The notes under the pieces were generated by a model. The model worked only from the letters and a program-made list of their open reading frames with translations, made no database searches and had not been told where the DNA came from. A stretch of DNA of 64,000 bases, taken from positions 65,580 to 129,579 of the forward strand of contig NZ_FOTE01000004.1 in assembly GCF_900114475.1 (NCBI RefSeq). The letters are read 5' to 3'. This DNA is from Paenibacillus sp. 1_12. Its GTDB lineage: Bacteria > Bacillota > Bacilli > Paenibacillales > NBRC-103111. Shown in pieces: positions 24,429 through 31,894 of the stretch; the stretch's first letter is position 1; the number at the start of each line of letters is the position of its first letter. A program made the position numbers and the translations under genes.

Positions 24429-25482
24429 ATCATTGGGGCTATCTTCAATTAAGAAATTTAGCGGTTTAGCTAGGGAGCACGTCACTGATATTTTGCAGCG
24501 TATTGCCCGTTTAAAGGTGGGGGTGATCGGTGATGGCTGTCTGGATATGTACTGGCATGCGGACATGACGGTTAGTGAATTGTCCAGAGAGACACCACAC
24601 TATAATGTACCGGTAATTGGGGAGCGCTTCGCTCCCGGTGCCGCCGGTAATGCAGCGGTTAATTTCAAAGCACTTGGCTGTGAAGAGGTTAGCTTCTGTT
24701 CAATTGCTGGCGACGACTGGCGCGGACATCTGCTGAAGGAGGCTTTACGTTCACGCGGCATCAATGATGCATTCGTGCACTTGGAGGCGGGGCGAGCGAC
24801 TCCAGCCTACTGCAAGGTTATGCTGCATGGACTTCAGGAGGTGCGACAGGAAGCACCACGGATAGATTTTATCAATACAGAAGGTTTGACCGATGCTGCT
24901 GGGCACAGGGTCGTTCAACAGCTGGACCGGATGGCGGAAAGAGTCGATGTCATTAGCGTAACCGACCAGCTGCAGCATGGTGTGGTTGGTGCTGCCGTTC
25001 GCGAGCGGTTGAGCTACTGGGCAGGACAGGGGAAACAAATCGTTGTAGACAGCAGGGATCGGATCGGTAAATTCAAGAGTGTCGTGCTCAAGCCGAATGA
25101 GTTGGAGGCACTGCGCTGGTATAACGGAAGCTCCAAGCATCAACAAGCTACGGAAGGTGATATATTAAAAGCAGGATTGCAATTGAGTAAAAGCGCTGGT
25201 GCTGCCTGCTGCATTACTTTGGGGGAAAAGGGAGCGGTGTGGTTCGAGAATGAAGAGATGACGCTGGTGCCGACGCAGGCGGTGCCGCCTCCGATTGATA
25301 TTGTAGGTGCAGGCGATTCCTTCACAGCCGCGTTTTTATCCGCTTGGGGAACCGGATGCTCAGGGCCTGAAGCAGCAGCATTCGCACATCTGGCCGCAGC
25401 GGTAACAGTGAGTAAATGTGGGGAGACAGGAACAGCCTCTCCAGAAGAGATAATGGAACGCTGTGATCACAGCGAAGTCTAG
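24415..25482 (+). CDS. PfkB-family carbohydrate kinase, HldE N-domain-like
   Basis: 355 residues. Ribokinase-fold motifs: N-terminal 'VGVIGDGCLDMYWHADM', 'RFAPGAAGNAAVNFKALGC' (sugar-binding di-Gly region), 'VLKPNELEAL', and C-terminal anion hole and catalytic base 'DIVGAGDSFTAAF' (about 294). The overall layout resembles the kinase domain of HldE/RfaE (D-glycero-beta-D-manno-heptose-7-phosphate kinase) more than fructokinases; this is judged by eye. ATG 24415 overlaps the mannosidase end and follows AAGGAAGGGAG. It likely phosphorylates a sugar or sugar phosphate from mannoside breakdown. The 238-nt gap after it has an AATCGTGA/TCACGATT inverted repeat and no gene. Confidence 0.85.
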   Translation: MWSDESLGLSSIKKFSGLAREHVTDILQRIARLKVGVIGDGCLDMYWHADMTVSELSRETPHYNVPVIGERFAPGAAGNAAVNFKALGCEEVSFCSIAGDDWRGHLLKEALRSRGINDAFVHLEAGRATPAYCKVMLHGLQEVRQEAPRIDFINTEGLTDAAGHRVVQQLDRMAERVDVISVTDQLQHGVVGAAVRERLSYWAGQGKQIVVDSRDRIGKFKSVVLKPNELEALRWYNGSSKHQQATEGDILKAGLQLSKSAGAACCITLGEKGAVWFENEEMTLVPTQAVPPPIDIVGAGDSFTAAFLSAWGTGCSGPEAAAFAHLAAAVTVSKCGETGTASPEEIMERCDHSEV

Positions 25483-25720
25483 CAGTCCGGTGAAGAACGA
25501 GTGCAGCTGCCGAATGAATCTGGAGAAACGTAAGCGTTCGCCTTTGAAATCGTGAATAAACCCCTTAGCATCCATTTTCACGATTGCAACAGCGTTTGAT
25601 GGATAATTGGCCGCGCAGTAAGACTTATTCACCGGATTTCTAAAAGGGTAACACGTTGGATTCGGGCTTTGAAGCACGATGCTCTTGCCCGGTCCGTGTA
25701 TTTGATAGGGGGGAATATAG

Positions 25721-28057
25721 ATGAAGAGTTATCCATTAAAGCAGCTATTCCCGGCGAACAAATTATTCGCCAAAATTTTGATGTACTTTCTTTCCTTATT
25801 GATTCCGATCTTGATCATAGGTTTGATCGTTTATTTCAATGTCGATCAAGTTGTGAAAAAGGACGTTTCACAGAAACTGACCGATAATTTGAAGTTTTCT
25901 TCACAGACGGTTGATATTTATTTGCGTAGTGCTCAATTGACCAATAACAATTTATTTTCAAACTCAATTATTGAACAAAATGTAAAGCCTTATGTACAAA
26001 TGACCAACGAAGAAAAATTGAATTTGCAATTAATTGTGAGAGCGATTGCAGGAAACCGAAATACGATCAGCTCTTTCATTGATCATATTTTTATGTATAC
26101 GGACACAGTGAAGATTTATACGAGCCAGGAGATGGCCGACTTTGATATGTTCTTCGACAAGTTTTACCGGATGGATGGCTACGATAAAGAGTATTGGAAA
26201 CAAAAGCTGCAGGAGAGTCATTTATTTGAGCTGCTGCCGCCAACGAAGGTACATAGCTACATCGATAACGATATGACTCGGGATGTAATTCCGAGCATCT
26301 CAACCCAATATGTTAACGGCAGACTGGTCACGATGGTGACAAGTCTTTCTCTTCCCGCCATTGCAGCTACTCTCAAAAATAATGCCATATTTCCATCGAC
26401 AAATTACCTAATTTTGGATAAAAAGCGACAGATGATTTTGAACGAGCGCGGCTACAGTGCTGAAATGATTGAGCAAATCAGGAAACAATTGGACATTAAG
26501 GAATCCACGGTATTCATGGAAGTTGATGATGAGCAAGCCTTGGTTGTTCATATCCCTTCTGATGCCTTTGGCTGGGACTTTTATTCGATCACGCCGATTC
26601 ATGCATTTGGCAAGGAGCCAGCGAGCATCCTGAGCCTCGTATTTTGGATATGCATTACGTTAATGATTATTGGCGTTTGTTTTTCATTTATTTTCAGTAT
26701 GAATCTGTACAATCCAATCAAAAACATCCGGAATATCCTCGTTCAAAGTGAAAAGGAAATCAATTTTACGAATGAGCTGAGAAGCAGTGATGAACTAAGT
26801 GTCATTGGCAGCCGGATTGATCAGTTGATCCAGCAAAATCGGGATGCGGTGCAAAAAGCAAGCCAGTATTCCAATGGGCTGTTAGATCATTTTTTTGCAA
26901 GCTTATTTCGCGGTCAGCCTTGGACGCAGCAGGAGACGCTGGATCAAGTTCTGGACGATATTGGCTTTCAAGGCGACAGCTACTTGTGCTGCTGCTTTAT
27001 GTTTCATTATAAGGAACGATTTTACCGGGATATTGAGGAAGCAGATCGTCTGTTGATTCAAGAAAAAATGAAAAAGGTATTATGGGGAATCATGCAGCAG
27101 CAGGTCAATTGTTACTTGATGGAGTACGAGCACAACTTTTATGTATGCATGGTTAATCTGAAGCAGGAAGCGGACAGTGAACGGTTGGTGTTGGCGCTGG
27201 ATCAAATCAAGAAGACCTTTGAGTACGATATGATTTACTGCGAGCTGGTTATCGGACTGGGCAAAACGTATGCCAAGGTTAGTGATATTGCGAAATCCTA
27301 CAGTGATGCGATTACAGCTATGGATCAGAGAAAGGATCAATCCGTTATGACCATAGCCGATGCCGTTGGATTAACTATTGAGCAAAATTATTACTATTCC
27401 TTCCTGGATGAGAAGAAAATTGTCAATGGCTTGAAAGCGGGCAATTTGGAGGTGCTGAAAGCCGAAGTGGATCATCTGATCCAAGCGAACAAGAGTCGCG
27501 GCGTTTCGTATTCTTATCTTGGAGCTTTGCTCGTTGAATTATGGAATACGGGTATCCGCTACACGAATGAGCGGCAGCTGGATATGCACATTTTGCTTAC
27601 AGAAGAGGAATATGCAGTGCTTGCCAATAAAAATATAACACCCAATGAGTTTACGGATCGAGTCCAGCGGCTGATTGACTTCTACGAGCGGATCGTTGCC
27701 GAAACGATGACCAAGGGCGAGCGTCGAACGGGGACGGTGATTTCGTTCATTACTGCTTATATTGAAAGCAACTATGCCAAGGATATTTATTTGGAAAATA
27801 TCGCGGGTGAGATCGGCCTGTCGGCCAAGTATGTCTCCCGGATGTTTAAGGAAACGACAGGGACGAGTATTACTGATTATATCAGCATGATTCGGATGGC
27901 CAAGGCCAAGGAGCTGTTGACTGAGACGGATATGAAAGTCAATGAAATCGCAGATCAGATCGGGATGAACAGCAGGACTACCTTCCTGAGAATGTTCAAG
28001 AAGCATGAAGGGATTTCACCGATCGATTACCGCCATATTAATACCAGAAAAGAGTGA
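25721..28057 (+). CDS. Membrane-bound AraC-family regulator
   Basis: 778 residues. Two membrane helices (about 18-40 and 300-325) flank an extracellular Cache-like sensor domain, and a HAMP-like linker leads to a long cytoplasmic region that ends in two AraC helix-turn-helix motifs (about 675-775; 'YLENIAGEIGLSAKYVSRMFKETTG', 'VNEIADQIGMNSRTTFLRMFKKHEG'). One-protein sensors of this type usually sit just upstream of the sugar ABC genes that they activate, as here. ATG 25721 follows AGGGGGG. The direct repeats at 28078-28121, just before the binding-protein gene, are candidate binding sites. The ligand is presumably an extracellular oligosaccharide, perhaps presented by the binding protein. 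Confidence 0.9.
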   Translation: MKSYPLKQLFPANKLFAKILMYFLSLLIPILIIGLIVYFNVDQVVKKDVSQKLTDNLKFSSQTVDIYLRSAQLTNNNLFSNSIIEQNVKPYVQMTNEEKLNLQLIVRAIAGNRNTISSFIDHIFMYTDTVKIYTSQEMADFDMFFDKFYRMDGYDKEYWKQKLQESHLFELLPPTKVHSYIDNDMTRDVIPSISTQYVNGRLVTMVTSLSLPAIAATLKNNAIFPSTNYLILDKKRQMILNERGYSAEMIEQIRKQLDIKESTVFMEVDDEQALVVHIPSDAFGWDFYSITPIHAFGKEPASILSLVFWICITLMIIGVCFSFIFSMNLYNPIKNIRNILVQSEKEINFTNELRSSDELSVIGSRIDQLIQQNRDAVQKASQYSNGLLDHFFASLFRGQPWTQQETLDQVLDDIGFQGDSYLCCCFMFHYKERFYRDIEEADRLLIQEKMKKVLWGIMQQQVNCYLMEYEHNFYVCMVNLKQEADSERLVLALDQIKKTFEYDMIYCELVIGLGKTYAKVSDIAKSYSDAITAMDQRKDQSVMTIADAVGLTIEQNYYYSFLDEKKIVNGLKAGNLEVLKAEVDHLIQANKSRGVSYSYLGALLVELWNTGIRYTNERQLDMHILLTEEEYAVLANKNITPNEFTDRVQRLIDFYERIVAETMTKGERRTGTVISFITAYIESNYAKDIYLENIAGEIGLSAKYVSRMFKETTGTSITDYISMIRMAKAKELLTETDMKVNEIADQIGMNSRTTFLRMFKKHEGISPIDYRHINTRKE

Positions 28058-28077
28058 AATTCGACCTTTTGTAACGG

Positions 28078-28121
28078 AGTAGAATAACGCATCATCGCTG
28101 CCCGAAGTGGAATAACGCATC
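28078..28121 (+). promoter_or_regulatory. Direct repeats, candidate AraC-regulator sites
   Basis: AGTRGAATAACGCATC occurs at 28078-28093 and 28106-28121, differing at one position and 28 nt apart. AraC-type activators typically bind paired direct repeats upstream of the promoter; the regulator gene ends 20 nt upstream and the binding-protein gene begins about 100 nt downstream. Confidence 0.6.
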
Positions 28122-28155
28122 GTTTTGCGTTGTATCGGTTGTATTCAGAATTACA

Positions 28156-28169
28156 GGATAACGCTTACA
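28156..28169 (+). promoter_or_regulatory. cre-like catabolite-repression site
   Basis: GGATAACGCTTACA reads TGTAAGCGTTATCC on the minus strand, a close fit to the CcpA consensus TGWAARCGNTNWCA with one end mismatch. It lies just upstream of the binding-protein gene, where a bound repressor would block sugar-uptake transcription. Confidence 0.6.
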
Positions 28170-28217
28170 CTAAGGGTGTGAAAGCCACATAACATTTTTC
28201 AAGGAGGAGAACGACGA

Positions 28218-29843
28218 ATGAACACAAAGGGGTATCTGGCCGCAGGCTGCTCGGTCGCTTTATTAGGCGGACTGCTTGCAGGCTGCACAGGGGGAACACC
28301 AACCAAAACCGCGGACACTGGAACCAAGGCGGCAGACACAGGAACTAAGGCAGCAGATGATGCCAAAAACGCTAAGCCTGTGACTGTAACCTGGATGAGA
28401 TACGAGCATCCAAGCCAACCACTGCTTGCCAACTCGATGATCGTGCAGGAAAGTCTGAAGAGAAAGAACATCAAGCTCGAAATTCAAAGCACGCCACAAA
28501 GCAATTACGATGATAAAAAGAAAACGTTGATTGCTACAAATACACTCCCAGACGTGCTGCTTGTCAAACAGGATGATATTTCCAACTTTGCAGATACAGG
28601 CGTATTTCTGAATCTGACCCCTTATCTGGATAAGATGCCTAACTTTAAAAAAGTGATCGCAGATAATCCGGAAATCAACAAAAATAAAATAGATGGCAAG
28701 CTGTACGGCTTTCCGCTAGCGCAAAAGGTCGGAGCTTCACAATCAGGTCAAGTTCCTGTGATTCGGGTTGATCTTCTAAAAAAGTTGAATATTCAGTCCC
28801 CTACTACTTATGAAGAGTTGTATCAAGCCTTTAAAAAGCTAAAGGAAGCTTATCCGGATACCTTCCCGTTCACTAGCCGTGCGGCAAATGGTTTAACGGG
28901 TACAGAAAACCTGATCAATCCGATCGCTTTTGGAATGGGCAGCGGTTATACGAACGTAAGCGGAGCCAAGATTTATTACGATCCGGCTCTTAAGCAATAT
29001 AAATTTGGACCTTCGATGCCACAATTTAAAGATGCCATCACGTATCTGAATAAGCTGTACAAGGAAAAATTGCTAGATCCCGATTACACGACCGCAACCT
29101 CGCAAATATGGCAGGAGAAGCTGAGCTCGGGTAAATCGTTGTACTACATGGATAATACCGGATTCGGCGTTAATTTCAATACTGCCTTGCAGAAGAAAGA
29201 TCCAGAAGCCCAATTTGATATGCTCCCGATTCTTGCAAGCGACAAGGGAGTTAAGCGTGGACTGCTGTATCAGCTTGATCATTTATCCGAATCGTATGTA
29301 ATTAATGCAAATGTGAAAAACCCTGATAAAATCATCGAATATATCGATTGGATTTACTCTGAAGAGGGTACGAAATTGTTCTCATGGGGTATCGAAAACG
29401 AGCATTATACCATGGTTGACGGAAAACCGGTTAGAAAAGAAGAGTTTGCTAACAAGTATAAGGACAAAACCGATCCGGGAGCAGCTATCAAATCAGAGCT
29501 TGGAACCAGCTATTTAGGTTTTGCTTTATATGCGGATGACACTGTTGATATTCCGGGGCAAGCCAAGCTCATGACAGAATGGACCAATAAAAACCTTGCT
29601 TTTATCAAGGATGGTTCCGCTTTTAGAATGGCATATGATCCTGCATTTACCAAAGATGAGCGTGAGAAATTGAAGCAATTGCGGACGCAGTTGGATGCTT
29701 ACCTGGCACAGACGATGGATAAATTCATTATGACGGACGGTGCTCTGGACAAAGACTGGGCCGCTTTTATTCAGCAATGTAAGGATAAAGGCTCAGAAGA
29801 AATCGAAAAAATCTACAATACAGCATTAGCCAGAGCTAAATAA
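28218..29843 (+). CDS. Sugar ABC transporter substrate-binding lipoprotein
   Basis: 541 residues. The lipoprotein signal has lipobox 'LAGC' (Cys about 23), and a Thr/Gly/Lys/Ala-rich tether contains a repeated 'ADTGTKA' unit. The rest is a large family-1 solute-binding protein of the LplA type, common with LplB/LplC-like permeases in Paenibacillus. ATG 28218 follows AAGGAGGAG. It heads the uptake operon whose permeases start at 29951 (or 29924) and 30996; no ATPase is encoded here. The mannosidase and isomerase genes downstream imply a mannose-containing oligosaccharide ligand (inference). Confidence 0.92.
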   Translation: MNTKGYLAAGCSVALLGGLLAGCTGGTPTKTADTGTKAADTGTKAADDAKNAKPVTVTWMRYEHPSQPLLANSMIVQESLKRKNIKLEIQSTPQSNYDDKKKTLIATNTLPDVLLVKQDDISNFADTGVFLNLTPYLDKMPNFKKVIADNPEINKNKIDGKLYGFPLAQKVGASQSGQVPVIRVDLLKKLNIQSPTTYEELYQAFKKLKEAYPDTFPFTSRAANGLTGTENLINPIAFGMGSGYTNVSGAKIYYDPALKQYKFGPSMPQFKDAITYLNKLYKEKLLDPDYTTATSQIWQEKLSSGKSLYYMDNTGFGVNFNTALQKKDPEAQFDMLPILASDKGVKRGLLYQLDHLSESYVINANVKNPDKIIEYIDWIYSEEGTKLFSWGIENEHYTMVDGKPVRKEEFANKYKDKTDPGAAIKSELGTSYLGFALYADDTVDIPGQAKLMTEWTNKNLAFIKDGSAFRMAYDPAFTKDEREKLKQLRTQLDAYLAQTMDKFIMTDGALDKDWAAFIQQCKDKGSEEIEKIYNTALARAK

Positions 29844-29950
29844 AGGATGAAAGATCAGAGGGACCAGATCCGGGTCAATGAGCAGGGACAGTCCCTCTAT
29901 TTCTTCCAAAGGAGCGGATTAATATTTCGACCATCATCGGCAATACATCC

Positions 29951-30889
29951 TTGTCGTCCAACCCTCCGGTTAACAAGAAAACAAAATGGCATCAAGTAAG
30001 AAGAAAACTGCGAAGAAGCCAATATTTGTACGCCATGTTCGTGCTACCGTTTATTTATTTTCTGGTTTTCCACTATGCCCCGATGATCGGCAATATGATG
30101 GCATTTCAAGATTATTCGATCATAAAAGGCGTTTTTCACAGTCCGTGGGCGGGATTCAAATATTTCAAGCAATTTTTGTATGAGCCTTACTTCTGGAAAG
30201 TATTGCGCAATACTTTAACACTTAATTTGTATGCACTGATTTTTTATTTTCCGGCCCCAATTGTATTTGCGATCCTGTTGAATGAACTTAGAAGCAGCCT
30301 GTTTAAGCGGATGATACAAACAATAACGTATGTCCCTCATTTCTTGTCTACTGTCGTTGTTGCCGGGATGATTGTCAATTTCGTCTCGATTTCAGGTCTG
30401 TTTAATCAGCTGATCGTCCACCTTGGTGGTGAAGCTCAAACGTTTCTAGCCTTGCCGGAATGGTTCCGAACCATCTATATCAGCTCTGAAATTTGGCAGG
30501 GAATGGGTTGGAACTCGATTATTTATTTGGCCGCCTTGGCTTCGATTGACCCTGGATTGTATGAAGCGGCAACTATTGACGGTGCCAACAGATGGCATAA
30601 AATCCGCCATATCACGCTGCCCGGACTGGCTACGGTGACAACCATTTTATTGCTGTTAACGATTGGACATATGCTGTCCGTAGGCTTCGAGAAAATTATT
30701 TTGCTGTACAGCGGTCCTACTTACGAGACTGCGGATGTTTTGCAAACCTATGTGTATCGCCGTGGACTGATTGACGCCGATTTCAGCTTTGCTGCAGCTG
30801 TAGGTATTTTTCAATCCGTCATTTCGCTTGTATTGATTGTTGCAGCGAATCAGGCTGCCAAAAAGATACAGGGGGCCAGTTTATTTTAA
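29951..30889 (+). CDS. Sugar ABC transporter permease (LplB type)
   Basis: 312 residues from TTG 29951. About six membrane helices and the EAA loop 'YEAATIDGANRWHKIRHITLPG' identify a CUT1 permease. The start is uncertain: TTG 29951 has no ribosome site, whereas AAAGGAG (29908-29914) lies 9 nt before an in-frame ATT at 29924, which would add nine residues; ATT initiation is rare but known (infC). The body of the protein is unaffected. A GAGGGAC/GTCCCTC hairpin upstream (about 29877-29898) may lower expression relative to the binding protein, a common arrangement. Pairs with the permease at 30996. Confidence 0.9.
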   Translation: MSSNPPVNKKTKWHQVRRKLRRSQYLYAMFVLPFIYFLVFHYAPMIGNMMAFQDYSIIKGVFHSPWAGFKYFKQFLYEPYFWKVLRNTLTLNLYALIFYFPAPIVFAILLNELRSSLFKRMIQTITYVPHFLSTVVVAGMIVNFVSISGLFNQLIVHLGGEAQTFLALPEWFRTIYISSEIWQGMGWNSIIYLAALASIDPGLYEAATIDGANRWHKIRHITLPGLATVTTILLLLTIGHMLSVGFEKIILLYSGPTYETADVLQTYVYRRGLIDADFSFAAAVGIFQSVISLVLIVAANQAAKKIQGASLF

Positions 30890-30995
30890 ATATAACAATT
30901 TATATGTTTCACTCCAATTGCATATATTTTTGGGTAAACGCACTCGTCCATGTAGGACGGCGCAGCCGTTTATCCTCGAGGAGGACAAATATGGG

Positions 30996-31868
30996 ATGAG
31001 ACTTCAGAAACTAAGTCCCTTTGACATTGTGAATGTGCTGCTCATGCTGACTTTAATCATCGTTACGGTCTATCCCTTGTATTATATGGCTATTGTTTCT
31101 GTAAGCTCTGGTATTTCTGTGCAGAGAGGCGATGTCTTTCTATACCCGATTGAGTTTTCGATGAAAGCTTACGGGATTGTGATGGATGATCCTGCCATTC
31201 TACGCTCTTATATGAATACGCTGCTGTACACCTCGCTTGGTGTCGTTGTCAATTTGTTGATGACCACGCTGTGCGCCTATCCGCTCTCGAAAAGGTATTT
31301 GTACGGGAGGCCCTTATTTGCCTTTTTCGTTGTGTTTACGATGTTTTTTGACGGCGGATTAATTCCGAGGTATACCGTTGTCCATTCACTCGGTATGGTG
31401 AACACGATTTGGGCGCTGCTGATTCCGACGGCGATCAATGTGTTCAACATGATTCTCATGCGAACCTTTTTTGAGGAGATACCGGAAGCGCTCTACGAGT
31501 CTGCGACTGTGGACGGTGCGGGAGAAATCAAAACTTTATGGAAGATTGTACTCCCGTTATCGCTGCCAGTGATGGCGACGATGTTCATTTTTTATGCAGT
31601 GGCTCACTGGAACAGCTTCTTCCCGGCGTTGATTTATTTGAACGATAAAAGCTTGTTCCCGCTTCAAATTCTTGTGCGCAACATCGTGATTCAGGGAGAG
31701 CTTACATCGCAGGCTGCGGAAACAGGTTCCAGCGAAGGGATTACGATGATGGCTCAAAACATTAAATACGCCGTCGTATTCGTCGTTATTTTACCGATTC
31801 TACTGATTTATCCGTTTGTTCAAAAATATTTTATACAGGGCGCTATGCTGGGTGCAGTTAAAGGATAG
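30996..31868 (+). CDS. Carbohydrate ABC transporter permease (LplC/YtcP type)
   Basis: 290 residues, six membrane helices and EAA loop 'YESATVDGAGEIKTLWKIVLP'; the C-terminal 'QKYFIQGAMLGAVKG' is the usual end of this subgroup. ATG 30996 lies 11 nt after CGAGGAGG (30977-30984). A second ATG at 30991 with better spacing opens a two-codon ORF (ATG GGA TGA) that overlaps the true start. Partner of the upstream permease. The stop is followed by the second mannosidase gene, which links uptake directly to intracellular hydrolysis. Confidence 0.92.
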   Translation: MRLQKLSPFDIVNVLLMLTLIIVTVYPLYYMAIVSVSSGISVQRGDVFLYPIEFSMKAYGIVMDDPAILRSYMNTLLYTSLGVVVNLLMTTLCAYPLSKRYLYGRPLFAFFVVFTMFFDGGLIPRYTVVHSLGMVNTIWALLIPTAINVFNMILMRTFFEEIPEALYESATVDGAGEIKTLWKIVLPLSLPVMATMFIFYAVAHWNSFFPALIYLNDKSLFPLQILVRNIVIQGELTSQAAETGSSEGITMMAQNIKYAVVFVVILPILLIYPFVQKYFIQGAMLGAVKG

Positions 31869-31894
31869 TGACTCATTTAAAAGGAGTAGTGGAT

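Noticed and set aside
31868-31894. GTG 31868 as start of the second mannosidase
   Set aside because: AAAGGA is only 2 nt away, while AAAAGGAG is well spaced for ATG 31895, and the conserved domain begins right after it.
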